Origin: Phocaeicola fibrisolvens
GTDB lineage: Bacteria; Bacteroidota; Bacteroidia; Bacteroidales; Bacteroidaceae
Length of the DNA stretch: 64,000 nucleotides
Direction of reading: 5' to 3'
NCBI RefSeq assembly: GCF_025567125.1
Contig: NZ_JAOQJI010000007.1
Coordinates: 62,001-126,000 of the forward strand
The notes beneath the pieces were generated by a model. The model ran no database searches and was not told where the DNA came from. It saw only the letters and a list, made by a program, of their open reading frames with translations. Below, one piece after another: positions 17,537 to 25,822 of this stretch. The translations under genes and the position numbers were made by a program. Every line of letters starts with the position of its first letter. The stretch's first letter is position 1.

Positions 17537-19582
17537 TCAGTTTTTCTCTTTCAAAAGGTCTTCCAACTTGAGCAGTTCGTCGCGGTATTGTGCCGCTTCG
17601 ATGAAGTCCAGCTTCTTGGCCGCTTCCTGCATGAGCTTGCGGGTGCGGTCGATGCTCTTCTGCAACTGTTCCTTCGACATGTACTGTACCACCGGGTCGG
17701 CTGCCGCATGCAGCTGGGCTTCCGTCTCGGTGTATGCCTTCGGAGCTTTCGGCTTGCTGTCGGCCGTTGCGGCAGAAGAAGACCGTTCGATGTCGAGCAG
17801 GGCATTGTTGCGCGAGCGCGTAATCTGTTTCGGCGTGATGCCGTGTGCCTCGTTGTAGGCCAGCTGTTTTTCCCGTCGGCGGTTGGTCTCGTCGATGGTC
17901 TGCCGCATGCTGTCCGTGATGTGGTCGGCATACATGATGACCTTTCCGTTCACGTTGCGGGCGGCACGTCCGGCTGTCTGAGTGAGCGAGCGGTGCGACC
18001 GGAGGAAGCCCTCCTTGTCGGCATCCAGGATGGCCACCAGCGACACTTCCGGCAGGTCGAGTCCCTCACGCAGCAGGTTTACCCCCACCAGCACGTCGTA
18101 GATGCCCTGCCGCAGGTCGTCCATAATCTTGATACGTTCCAGCGTATCCACGTCGCTGTGGATGTAGGCGCAGCGCACGTCGTGGTTGAGCAGGTATTCC
18201 GTCAGCTCCTCGGCCATGCGTTTGGTCAGGGTGGTGACGAGCACGCGCTCTTCCTTTTCCACCCGTTGCTGGATTTCCTCCATCAGGTCGTCTATCTGGT
18301 TCAGGCTGGGGCGTACCTCGATGACCGGGTCGAGCAGTCCCGTGGGGCGGATGACCTGTTCCACCACGATGCCCTCACTCTGTTGCAGCTCGTATTCGGC
18401 CGGAGTCGCACTTACGTAAATCACCTGCTTGGCCATCTGCTGGAACTCCTCAAACGTAAGCGGGCGGTTGTCCATGGCAGCCGGGAGCTGGAAACCGTAT
18501 TCCACCAGGTTCGTCTTGCGGGCCCGGTCGCCGCCGTACATGGCCCGGATTTGGGGCACGCTGACGTGGCTTTCGTCGATGACAATCAGGAAATCCTCCG
18601 GGAAAAAGTCGAGCAGGCAGTAGGGGCGGGTACCCGGTTCGCGTCCGTCGAAGTAGCGCGAATAGTTCTCGATGCCCGAGCAGTGTCCCAGTTCGCGCAG
18701 CATCTCCATGTCGTACGTCACCCGTTCATACAGGCGCTTGGCCTCGTAGGGCTTTCCGATTTCTTCAAAGTAGGCCACCTGCTTCGTCAGGTCATCCTCA
18801 ATCTGGTGGATGGCCCGGAGCGTGCTTTCCTTGGTCGTCATGAAGAGGTTGGCCGGATAAATCTTGTATTCGTCGAACGTGCCGAGGCGATGTCCCGAAA
18901 TGGGGTCGATTTCCTCGATGCCGTCTATCTCGTCGTCCCAGAACATCACCCGGAGCACACTGTCGGTATAGGCCAGGGAGATGTCCACCGTATCCCCCTT
19001 CACGCGGAAGTTGCCACGGTTCAGTTCGATGTCGTTGCGCACGTACAGGCTGTCCACCAGCCGGCGCAGGAACACGTTGCGGTCCAGCAGTTTCCCCTTC
19101 TTGATGTCAATGACGTTGTTGTAGAAGTCCGCCGGGTTTCCCATACCGTAGATGCACGACACGGACGACACCACAATGACATCCTTCCGTCCCGAGAGCA
19201 GGGCCGAGGTGGCCGCCAACCGCAGCTTGTCGATTTCCTCGTTGATGGCCAAGTCCTTTTCTATATAGGTGTCGGTCGAAGGGATGTATGCCTCCGGCTG
19301 GTAATAGTCGTAGTAAGACACGTAGTATTCCACGGCGTTGTGCGGGAAGAAGTTCTTGAACTCCCCGTAGAGCTGTGCGGCCAGCGTCTTGTTGTGGCTC
19401 AGGATGAGGGTCGGCTTGTTCACGTTCTTGATGACATTGGCAATGGTGAAAGTCTTTCCGGAGCCGGTGACCCCCAGCAAAGTCTGTGCGGGTACGTGTT
19501 GCATGACGCCTTCGGTCAGCTGGGCGATGGCTTCCGGCTGGTCGCCGGTGGGCTGATAGTCGGATATGAGTTCGAAATTCAT
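17537..19582 (-). CDS. uvrB: UvrABC excinuclease subunit B
   Basis: This 681-residue DNA-repair helicase has every expected element: Walker A (GVTGSGKT, near residue 37-44), the damage-probing beta-hairpin (YYDYYQPEAY, near 92-101), the DESH box (near 335), helicase motif VI-like QTAGRAARN near 540, and the C-terminal UVR domain (residues about 630-675) that contacts UvrC. UvrB loads with UvrA at lesions and holds DNA for UvrC incision. The start is the ATG at 19582. A 9-bp dyad lies 31-56 bases upstream. A plus-strand frame of 672 codons is open opposite this gene, an effect of its codon bias. Confidence 0.97.
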   Translation of the reverse strand: MNFELISDYQPTGDQPEAIAQLTEGVMQHVPAQTLLGVTGSGKTFTIANVIKNVNKPTLILSHNKTLAAQLYGEFKNFFPHNAVEYYVSYYDYYQPEAYIPSTDTYIEKDLAINEEIDKLRLAATSALLSGRKDVIVVSSVSCIYGMGNPADFYNNVIDIKKGKLLDRNVFLRRLVDSLYVRNDIELNRGNFRVKGDTVDISLAYTDSVLRVMFWDDEIDGIEEIDPISGHRLGTFDEYKIYPANLFMTTKESTLRAIHQIEDDLTKQVAYFEEIGKPYEAKRLYERVTYDMEMLRELGHCSGIENYSRYFDGREPGTRPYCLLDFFPEDFLIVIDESHVSVPQIRAMYGGDRARKTNLVEYGFQLPAAMDNRPLTFEEFQQMAKQVIYVSATPAEYELQQSEGIVVEQVIRPTGLLDPVIEVRPSLNQIDDLMEEIQQRVEKEERVLVTTLTKRMAEELTEYLLNHDVRCAYIHSDVDTLERIKIMDDLRQGIYDVLVGVNLLREGLDLPEVSLVAILDADKEGFLRSHRSLTQTAGRAARNVNGKVIMYADHITDSMRQTIDETNRRREKQLAYNEAHGITPKQITRSRNNALLDIERSSSAATADSKPKAPKAYTETEAQLHAAADPVVQYMSKEQLQKSIDRTRKLMQEAAKKLDFIEAAQYRDELLKLEDLLKEKN

Positions 19583-19612
19583 GAAATCAGGAAATTGGTG
19601 AATTGAAAATTG

Positions 19613-19638
19613 GTGTAAAATTACATATTATTTTACAC
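19613..19638. repeat. 9-bp inverted repeat upstream of uvrB
   Basis: GTGTAAAAT and ATTTTACAC are perfectly complementary with an eight-base spacer, 31 bases before the uvrB start. This symmetrical AT-rich dyad has the form of an operator. The regulator is unknown. Confidence 0.5.
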
Positions 19639-19683
19639 AACACTTTGCACATCCTGAAAAATTACATTAAAAAACGTCTTGGA

Positions 19684-19715
19684 GTTGCATTATTCGCTGG
19701 AAAAGAGTAATTTTG
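19684..19715 (+). promoter_or_regulatory. promoter of the bamD-rpoZ operon
   Basis: TAATTTTG at 19708-19715 is an exact -7 match. GTTG at 19684-19687, one mismatch from TTTG, lies 20 bases upstream. The ATG follows 19 bases after the -7 box. Confidence 0.55.
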
Positions 19716-19734
19716 CGCAACTATCTTGATAAAT

Positions 19735-20574
19735 ATGAAGAAATATATTGCAATGGCCCTCCTTTCCGCGGGAATCTTGTCTTCCTGTGGAGAGTATAAC
19801 AAGGTGCTGAAATGCACTGACTACGAATACAAATACGAAGCGGCAAAAACCTATTTTGCCAAGGGACAGAATTCGCGTGCGGCTACCATTCTGGAGGAGT
19901 TGATTCCCATCCTGAAGGGTACGGCCAATGGTGAAGAGTCGTTGTACATGCTGGCAATGACTTACTACAACCAGGGGGACTATGTGACGGCTTCGCATTA
20001 TTTCAATACCTATTATACGACTTATCCGCGGGGTACCTATACTGAACTGGCCCGTTTCTTCAGTGGAAAGGCACTTTATCTGGATACACCGGAACCGCGT
20101 CTGGACCAAAGCAGTACCTACAAGGCCATTCAGGAACTGCAGATGTTCATGGAATATTTCCCGACCAGTTCGCGGAAAGAAATTGCGCAGAACATGATTT
20201 TCGAATTGCAGGACAAGCTGGTAGAGAAGGAATATCTTTCGGCAAAACTCTACTACGACCTGGGTTCCTATTCCGGAAACTCGGTGTACAGCAGTACGGG
20301 TAACAACTACCTGGCTTCCATCGTGACGGCACAGAACGTGCTGAAGGAATATCCCTACACGCGGTTGCGGGAAGACCTGTATATCCTGATTCTCCGGGCC
20401 AAGTATCACATGGCCAAGGAGAGTGTGCTCGAAAAGCGGGAAGACCGTATGCGCGAGACCGTGGACGAATACTACGCCTTCAAGAACGAATTTCCGGAAA
20501 GCAAGTACATGAAAGAGGTGGAAGGTATTTTTGCCGACGTGAGCAAGTACATTTCTACCGGTGAAGATGAATAA
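19735..20574 (+). CDS. bamD: outer-membrane protein assembly factor BamD
   Basis: This 279-residue lipoprotein has signal sequence and lipobox ILSSC with acylation at Cys18, followed by five TPR-like helical repeats. The first is YKYEAAKTYFAKGQNSRAATILEEL and another near residue 90 is YFNTYYTTYPRGTYTELA. BamD is the essential partner of BamA in beta-barrel insertion. The start at 19735 (MKKYIAM) is chosen over an in-frame TTG nine bases upstream. The order bamD, rpoZ, DUF4293 is characteristic of Bacteroidales. The next gene starts 29 bases later, so they are probably cotranscribed. Confidence 0.93.
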   Translation: MKKYIAMALLSAGILSSCGEYNKVLKCTDYEYKYEAAKTYFAKGQNSRAATILEELIPILKGTANGEESLYMLAMTYYNQGDYVTASHYFNTYYTTYPRGTYTELARFFSGKALYLDTPEPRLDQSSTYKAIQELQMFMEYFPTSSRKEIAQNMIFELQDKLVEKEYLSAKLYYDLGSYSGNSVYSSTGNNYLASIVTAQNVLKEYPYTRLREDLYILILRAKYHMAKESVLEKREDRMRETVDEYYAFKNEFPESKYMKEVEGIFADVSKYISTGEDE

Positions 20575-20603
20575 TAAACGTGTATAATTATAAATAAGGA
20601 CTT

Positions 20604-20939
20604 ATGGATTACAAAAAAACAAACGCTCCTACAACTACCGTTACTCGTAATTTGATGGAACTCTGTGAGGACACAGGCAATATCTATGAAACCGTAGCTA
20701 TCATCGGCAAACGTGCCAACCAGATTGCTGCAGAGATGAAGAATGACCTTTCCAAGAAATTACAGGAGTTTGCTTCCTATAACGATAACCTGGAAGAGGT
20801 GTTTGAAAACAGAGAACAGATTGAGATTTCTCGCTATTACGAAAAGCTCCCGAAACCGACACTGATCGCTACACAGGAGTACATCGAAGGAAAGGTTTAT
20901 TATAGAAACCCTGCAAAGGAAAAGGAAAAATTGCAGTAA
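20604..20939 (+). CDS. rpoZ: RNA polymerase omega subunit, Bacteroidetes type
   Basis: This 111-residue protein matches the Rpb6/omega fold. The conserved helix is IYETVAIIGKRANQIAAEMK at residues 27-46, the segment that in omega clamps the C-terminus of the beta' subunit. The rest is typical of the Bacteroidetes form, with a C-terminal PTLIATQEYIEGKVYYRNP. Position after bamD and before the DUF4293 gene agrees. It probably uses the bamD promoter. Confidence 0.9.
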   Translation: MDYKKTNAPTTTVTRNLMELCEDTGNIYETVAIIGKRANQIAAEMKNDLSKKLQEFASYNDNLEEVFENREQIEISRYYEKLPKPTLIATQEYIEGKVYYRNPAKEKEKLQ

Positions 20940-20960
20940 TCCTTATTGTAAAGAATTTAG

Positions 20961-20978
20961 GAATGCATACGTGCATTC
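20961..20978. repeat. 7-bp hairpin with TACG loop
   Basis: GAATGCA and TGCATTC are perfectly paired around TACG, immediately upstream of a second, larger inverted repeat in the gap between rpoZ and the DUF4293 gene. Confidence 0.55.
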
Positions 20979-20983
20979 GGGCT

Positions 20984-21030
20984 TGTCATTCTGAGTGCAG
21001 CCGGCAAGAACCGTGCCCCTCAGAATGACA
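20984..21030. repeat. REP-like inverted repeat (12-bp perfect arms)
   Basis: TGTCATTCTGAG at 20984-20995 pairs with CTCAGAATGACA at 21019-21030 around a 23-base spacer. The arm sequence GTCATTCTGAG closely resembles the arm of REP/MITE-like intergenic palindromes in other phyla. It lies in an otherwise operonic gap. Confidence 0.65.
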
Positions 21031-21063
21031 TTTGCGTTTGAAAACCTTTTATTGACAATTGAT

Positions 21064-21519
21064 ATGATACAGAGAATACAGACCGTTTATTTGCTGGTCG
21101 TAGCCATCCTGATGGTGGTGATGATGTCTGCTTCCGTGGGAAGCTTTTATACCGACAAGAACATTTGCGAAATGACGAACTTGAGCTATACGCTTCCTGA
21201 CGGCAACGTGAACTATACACCGTGGGCCTTGTTTGCCGTGCTGGTGGTGGCGGCTGTGGTAGCCCTGGGCACCATCTTCCTCTATCGGAAACGGATGTTA
21301 CAGATTCGTCTGACCATCTTCAATACCATCGTGCTGATTGGCTATTACCTGGTGCTGGTTTATTTCGTGGTGAACCCCGACAAGGCGTTCGATGACTACA
21401 GCTTCATGCCTTCGTGGTCTGTCTGTCTGCCGCTGGTGAGCATCATTCTGAACTGGCTGGCTATCCGCGCCATCGGCAAGGACGAGATGCTGGTCAAGGC
21501 ATACGAAAGACTGCGCTGA
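21064..21519 (+). CDS. DUF4293 four-helix membrane protein
   Basis: This 151-residue membrane protein has four hydrophobic segments (about residues 7-25, 50-72, 80-103 and 116-137), opening with the family-typical MIQRIQTVYLLVV. It belongs to DUF4293, a Bacteroidetes family with no known function that regularly sits behind bamD and rpoZ. The start at 21064 is chosen because it begins at MIQRIQT; the frame continues upstream through the inverted repeat without a plausible start. A strong shared terminator follows. Confidence 0.85.
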   Translation: MIQRIQTVYLLVVAILMVVMMSASVGSFYTDKNICEMTNLSYTLPDGNVNYTPWALFAVLVVAAVVALGTIFLYRKRMLQIRLTIFNTIVLIGYYLVLVYFVVNPDKAFDDYSFMPSWSVCLPLVSIILNWLAIRAIGKDEMLVKAYERLR

Positions 21520-21540
21520 TTCATCGGTGAAGATACAGAA

Positions 21541-21595
21541 AAACGAGTTGCGCCCTTCTTCCTTCTGTGGGAAAAAGGGCGCAACTCGTTTTTTT
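21541..21595. terminator. bidirectional terminator between DUF4293 and the metallo-hydrolase genes
   Basis: A 17-bp perfect stem (21541-21557 with 21575-21591, AAACGAGTTGCGCCCTT and its complement) is flanked by a T-run on the plus side and A-run on the other, so it can serve both convergent genes. Confidence 0.92.
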
Positions 21596-21615
21596 GTTGT
21601 TTCTTGCTGGCGGCT

Positions 21616-22422
21616 TTAGTCAAAGACGTACATCTCGGAAGGGGTAGTGCGTCGCAGGGGAATCACTTCCACATCCTTTCCCACGGTGATGTTTTTCTGC
21701 CGGAAAGCCAGCTCCACCGTCTTGAAAGCCAGTTCCGGGTGGTTGTTGTCCTTGCTCAGGTGGCAGAGCCACAGGTATCTCAGTCCCTCGGGGAAATGGT
21801 TGCTCAGGTAGTCGGCCATTTCGTGGTTGCTCATGTGCCCGTTGGGTCCGGCGATGCGTTCCTTCAGGTGCTGTGGATAAGGACCCATTTTCAGCATGGT
21901 ATCGTCGTAGTTGGCTTCCAGTATCAGGTAGTTGCTCTGCTGGATATAGCGTGCAGCCGTCGGGGTGATGTGGCCGATGTCGGTCAGGAAAGAGAAGGTC
22001 TTGTCGCCTGCCGTGATGCAGTAGCCCACGTTGTCGGTCCCATCGTGCGGCACTTCGAAGCAGGTGACGTGGAAGTCGCCCAGCGTGAAGCCTTCTTCTT
22101 TCTGGATGAAATGCGTGCGTTCCGGGCTCAGCCGTTCGGTCATGCAGTAACTGCGGCGCATGCCTTCGTGTATCTCGTGGGTAGCATAGACGGGGATGCC
22201 GTGCCGTTCTCCCAGGTGGCCGATTGCCTTGATGTGGTCGGCATGGTCGTGGGTGACGAGTACGGCCTGTATGCTTTCCAGGTGGAGCATGCGCTCCTTG
22301 AACACTTTCTTGAGGGTACGGATGCCGATGCCGGCATCGATTAATATGGCGGTGTGGTCGGTAGCCAGGTAGTAGCAGTTGCCGCTGCTTCCGCTTGCTA
22401 GACTCATGAATTGTACTTTCAT
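21616..22422 (-). CDS. MBL-fold metallo-hydrolase, WalJ/YycJ-like
   Basis: This 268-residue cytoplasmic protein has the metallo-beta-lactamase metal motif THDHADH near residue 58-64, further metal ligands in EVPHDGTDN (near 125) and LTDIGH (near 147), and a C-terminal LCHLSKDNNH. The opening SLASGSSGNCYYL is typical of the YycJ/WalJ group, whose members act as nucleases or have roles in cell-wall coordination in Firmicutes. The exact substrate here is unknown. The start is the ATG at 22422. An excellent promoter lies 27-57 bases upstream. Confidence 0.9.
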   Translation of the reverse strand: MKVQFMSLASGSSGNCYYLATDHTAILIDAGIGIRTLKKVFKERMLHLESIQAVLVTHDHADHIKAIGHLGERHGIPVYATHEIHEGMRRSYCMTERLSPERTHFIQKEEGFTLGDFHVTCFEVPHDGTDNVGYCITAGDKTFSFLTDIGHITPTAARYIQQSNYLILEANYDDTMLKMGPYPQHLKERIAGPNGHMSNHEMADYLSNHFPEGLRYLWLCHLSKDNNHPELAFKTVELAFRQKNITVGKDVEVIPLRRTTPSEMYVFD

Positions 22423-22448
22423 CTCTTTTCTTTTTTGCTAAAGGAACG

Positions 22449-22479
22449 CAAAGATACGGAAAAAAAGACAGAAATCAAA
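22449..22479 (-). promoter_or_regulatory. promoter of the metallo-hydrolase gene
   Basis: On the minus strand, TTTG (plus 22476-22479) is followed after exactly 19 bases by TATCTTTG (plus 22449-22456). Both elements match the Bacteroidetes consensus perfectly. Confidence 0.8.
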
Positions 22480-22480
22480 C

Positions 22481-22506
22481 AAGGCCGTTCCGAAAGGAAC
22501 GGCCTT
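22481..22506 (-). terminator. terminator hairpin after uxaC
   Basis: AAGGCCGTTCC pairs perfectly with GGAACGGCCTT around a GAAA (TTTC on the minus strand) tetraloop. It is followed on the minus strand by TGTTTGATTTCTG, a moderate T-rich tail, 41 bases after the uxaC stop. It abuts the next promoter. Confidence 0.75.
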
Positions 22507-22546
22507 GCAAAGGGTTTTTATGCGTTTTCTTGCTGAATGTGAAGGC

Positions 22547-23950
22547 TTAGAACTGGAAGAAGTTCTTGGCGTTGTAGTAGCTGATGTCTTCCACCATCTG
22601 CTGTACGCGCGGCATCTCACTGGCCGGAATTTCTCCGTTTTCCACGTCCTTGCCCAGCAGGTTGCAGAGCGTACGGCGGAAATATTCGTGACGCGGATAG
22701 GAGAGGAACGAACGGGAGTCGGTGAGCATGCCCACAAAGCGGCTCAACAGTCCCAGCAGAGAGAGGGCGTTCATCTGTTTCTCCATGCCGTCTTTCTGGT
22801 CGAGGAACCACCAGCCTGAACCGAACTGAATCTTGCCCGGTATCGTGCCGTCCTGGAAGTTGCCCAGCATGGTGGCAATCACTTCGTTGGCACAGGGGTT
22901 CAGGTTGTAGAGGATGGTCTTGGTCAGTTTGCCTTCCGTGTTCAGGCGGTCGAGGAATTTCGACATGGATTTGGCGGTGTTGAATTCACCGATGGAGTCG
23001 AAACCGGTGTCGGGACCGAGCAGCTTGAACATCTTCGTGTTGTTGTTGCGGATGGCGCCGTAGTGGTACTGCTGTGTCCAGCCCGTCTCATAGTCCATTT
23101 CGCCGAATACCACCAGCATGGCCGACTTGAACTTCAGGATTTCTTCATGGGTCAGTGGAGTGTCGCCATATACCTTGTTGAAGATGGCGCGGATTTCAGC
23201 ATCCGTATAGTCTTCCGCATAGAACTCTTCGATGCCGTGGTCGGACAGCTTGCAGCCTTGTGCGGCAAAGAATTCATGACGCTTGCGCAGGGCCTCCACC
23301 ATGTCGTCGAAGCAGGAGATGCTGACACCGCTCACTTCACTCAGTTTTTCCACGTAAGCACGGAAGTCGGCCGGCACTTCCACGGCCATGGCCTTGTCCG
23401 GACGCCAGGTAGGCAGCATCTTGATTTCAAAACCGCTTTCACGGGTAGCGATGTGGTATTCCAGTGAATCCACCGGGTCGTCGGTAGTACATACCGTTTC
23501 CACGTGGTAACGGCGCATCAGGTTGCGGGCGGAATATTCCGGAGTAGCCAGTTTGGCATTGCATTCGTCAAAGATTTCGCGGGCCGTAGACGGATTCAGA
23601 ATCTTGTCGATGCCGAAAGCCGTTTTCAGTTCCAGGTGCGTCCAGTGGTACAACGGGTTACGGAGTGTGTAAGGAACCGTCTCGGCCCATTTTTCAAATT
23701 TCTCCCAGTCGGATGCATCGCCGGTGCAGTAGCGTTCGGCCACGCCGTTGCTTCGCATGGCACGCCATTTATAATGGTCGCCTCCCAGCCAGATTTCGGT
23801 GATAGAATTGAACCGGTAGTCGTCGGCCACCATTTTCGGGCTCAGGTGACAGTGATAGTCGATAATCGGCATTTTGGCCGCATGGTTGTGGTATAGTTCC
23901 TGTGCGGTTTCTGTTTGCAGCAGGAAGTTCTCGTCCATAAATTTTTTCAT
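22547..23950 (-). CDS. uxaC: glucuronate (uronate) isomerase
   Basis: This 467-residue amidohydrolase-like enzyme interconverts glucuronate/fructuronate and galacturonate/tagaturonate. The opening MKKFMDENFLL, the metal-site motif IIDYHCHLSP (residues about 29-38), the C-terminal-half segments QFGSGWWFLDQKDGMEKQ and MLTDSRSFLSYPRHEYFRR (near residue 410-430) match the UxaC family, and the length is exact. It is transcribed divergently from uxaB, which acts on the next step. A promoter with a perfect TTTG and a one-mismatch -7 lies upstream. Confidence 0.96.
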   Translation of the reverse strand: MKKFMDENFLLQTETAQELYHNHAAKMPIIDYHCHLSPKMVADDYRFNSITEIWLGGDHYKWRAMRSNGVAERYCTGDASDWEKFEKWAETVPYTLRNPLYHWTHLELKTAFGIDKILNPSTAREIFDECNAKLATPEYSARNLMRRYHVETVCTTDDPVDSLEYHIATRESGFEIKMLPTWRPDKAMAVEVPADFRAYVEKLSEVSGVSISCFDDMVEALRKRHEFFAAQGCKLSDHGIEEFYAEDYTDAEIRAIFNKVYGDTPLTHEEILKFKSAMLVVFGEMDYETGWTQQYHYGAIRNNNTKMFKLLGPDTGFDSIGEFNTAKSMSKFLDRLNTEGKLTKTILYNLNPCANEVIATMLGNFQDGTIPGKIQFGSGWWFLDQKDGMEKQMNALSLLGLLSRFVGMLTDSRSFLSYPRHEYFRRTLCNLLGKDVENGEIPASEMPRVQQMVEDISYYNAKNFFQF

Positions 23951-24055
23951 GACAGAATGTGTTTTTAATATTTGTAGAATTGTCTTATACAGTAAGGTTA
24001 CAATTTATTTATGTTGGGAAATATAAAATATCGATTGTCTTCCCGTTATCGAACA

Positions 24056-24086
24056 CGAAAGTAGAAATTTTCTTTGGAATAACAAA
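24056..24086 (-). promoter_or_regulatory. uxaC promoter
   Basis: On the minus strand, TTTG (plus 24083-24086) lies 19 bases before TACTTTCG (plus 24056-24063), one mismatch from the -7 consensus. It interleaves with the divergent uxaB promoter, so a bound regulator could control both. The leader to uxaC is about 100 bases. Confidence 0.6.
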
Positions 24087-24102
24087 ATATTTATTACCTT
24101 TG
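24073..24102 (+). promoter_or_regulatory. uxaB promoter
   Basis: TTTG at 24073-24076 and an exact TACCTTTG at 24095-24102, spaced 18 bases. The leader to the uxaB ATG is about 140 bases. Confidence 0.6.
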
Positions 24103-24248
24103 CAACACTCATTTATGAAGATTTATCTCGCGAAAGTAAATGTAATCCTTTGAAAAACACCAGGTTGCCTGTGCGTAGGAAAAACTTTTGCACGACGGAT
24201 TCCCGTAAATGGGCGACAGAACAACATTTTTGTGATTAAAGAAATAGT

Positions 24249-25688
24249 ATGAAAGCATTGAACAAAGAGACCGCCAGAAAGACGGTCCGTCCGGAAAGAA
24301 TCATCCAGTTTGGAGAGGGGAATTTCCTCCGTGCGTTCGTGGACTGGATTATTTACAACATGAACGAAAAAGCCGATTTCAACAGCAGTGTAGTAGTGGT
24401 ACAGCCCATCGAGAAGGGAATGATTGACAAGCTGAACGCCCAGGATTGCCTGTATCATGTCAACCTGCAGGGACTGGAAAAGGGAGAGGCCGTGAACAGT
24501 CTGACGATGATTGACGTCATCAGCCGTGCCTTGAATCCGTACCACCAGTTCTCGGATTTCCTGAAACTGGCCGAACAACCCGAGATGCGTTTCGTGATTT
24601 CCAATACGACGGAGGCGGGCATTGCTTTCGATCCTTCCTGCAAGCTCGACGACGCGCCGGCTTCATCCTATCCCGGCAAACTGACGCAGCTATTGTATCA
24701 CCGCTATCAGACTTTCCAGGGCGATATGTCGAAGGGACTGATTATTTTCCCGTGCGAGCTGATTTTCCTGAACGGGCACAAGCTGAAGGAAACCATCTAC
24801 CAGTACATCGAACTCTGGAACCTGGGCGACGGCTTCAAAAACTGGTTTGAAAAGGCTTGCGGCGTATATGCCACGCTGGTCGACCGTATCGTTCCGGGAT
24901 TTCCGCGCAAGGACATCGACGCCATCAAGGAAAAGTTGCAGTATGACGACAACATGGTGGTACAAGCCGAAATCTTCCACTTGTGGGTTATCGAGGCGCC
25001 GAAGGAAGTGGCTGCCGAATTCCCTGCTGACAAGGCCGGACTGAACGTGCTGTTCGTACCGTCGGAAGCACCGTACCACGAACGGAAGGTAACCTTGCTG
25101 AACGGTCTGCATACCGTACTCTCTCCGGTGGCATACCTTTCCGGCATCAACATCGTGCGCGATGCCTGCCAGCATCCGGTGGTCGGCAAGTTCATCCATA
25201 AGGTGATGTTCGACGAACTGATGGAAACCTTGAACCTGCCGAAAGAGGAACTGGAGAAATTTGCTCACGACGTGCTGGAACGCTTCAACAATCCGTTTGT
25301 AGACCATCAGGTGACTTCCATCATGCTGAACTCCTTCCCGAAATACCAGACCCGTGACCTGCCCGGACTGAAAACGTACTTGCAGCGTAAGGGCAAACTG
25401 CCCGAAGGACTGGTACTGGGACTGGCGGCCATCATCACTTACTATAAAGGAGGCGTACGTGCCGACGGGGCTGAAATCGTTCCCAACGACGCACCGGAAA
25501 TTATGGACTTGCTGAAACAGTTGTGGGCTACGGGCGATACGGCCAAGATTGCGGAAGGTGTGCTGGGGGCCACTTCTATCTGGGGCGAAGACCTGAACCT
25601 GATTCCGGGATTGGCAGAAGCCGTGGAGAAAGACCTCGACAGCATTCAGGAAAAGGGTATGCTGGAAACCGTAAAGGCTATTCTTTGA
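24249..25688 (+). CDS. uxaB: tagaturonate reductase (altronate oxidoreductase)
   Basis: This 479-residue NAD-dependent polyol dehydrogenase-family enzyme reduces tagaturonate to altronate in galacturonate catabolism. The N-terminal nucleotide-binding segment (RIIQFGEGNFLRAFVDWII, residues about 17-35) and the conserved SNTTEAGI near 120 are typical, and KVTLLNGLHTVLSP near 280-293 contains the catalytic lysine motif of the family (K-x5-N-x2-H). Length is right. The partner uxaC is divergent. UxaA and Kdg genes are not in the window. A hairpin follows the gene. Confidence 0.94.
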   Translation: MKALNKETARKTVRPERIIQFGEGNFLRAFVDWIIYNMNEKADFNSSVVVVQPIEKGMIDKLNAQDCLYHVNLQGLEKGEAVNSLTMIDVISRALNPYHQFSDFLKLAEQPEMRFVISNTTEAGIAFDPSCKLDDAPASSYPGKLTQLLYHRYQTFQGDMSKGLIIFPCELIFLNGHKLKETIYQYIELWNLGDGFKNWFEKACGVYATLVDRIVPGFPRKDIDAIKEKLQYDDNMVVQAEIFHLWVIEAPKEVAAEFPADKAGLNVLFVPSEAPYHERKVTLLNGLHTVLSPVAYLSGINIVRDACQHPVVGKFIHKVMFDELMETLNLPKEELEKFAHDVLERFNNPFVDHQVTSIMLNSFPKYQTRDLPGLKTYLQRKGKLPEGLVLGLAAIITYYKGGVRADGAEIVPNDAPEIMDLLKQLWATGDTAKIAEGVLGATSIWGEDLNLIPGLAEAVEKDLDSIQEKGMLETVKAIL

Positions 25689-25719
25689 CAATTAATTGTT
25701 AGAATTCCATATCCATCTG

Positions 25720-25760
25720 ACGGGAGAAAAGCGTTTTTCGGACGTTTTCCTCCCGTTTTG
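25720..25760 (+). terminator. terminator after uxaB
   Basis: ACGGGAG at 25720-25726 pairs with CTCCCGT at 25750-25756, extended by AAAA/TTTT, and is followed by TTTG. It lies 31 bases after the uxaB stop. Confidence 0.65.
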
Positions 25761-25822
25761 CTTGTATAAACTTGCATTTTTGATTCTTTTTGTTTATCTT
25801 GCCTTTCAAAGAGGAGGCAGAC

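Noticed and set aside
17588..19606. A 672-codon frame opposite uvrB
   Set aside because: It is antisense to a well-supported gene and its composition follows from uvrB codon bias.
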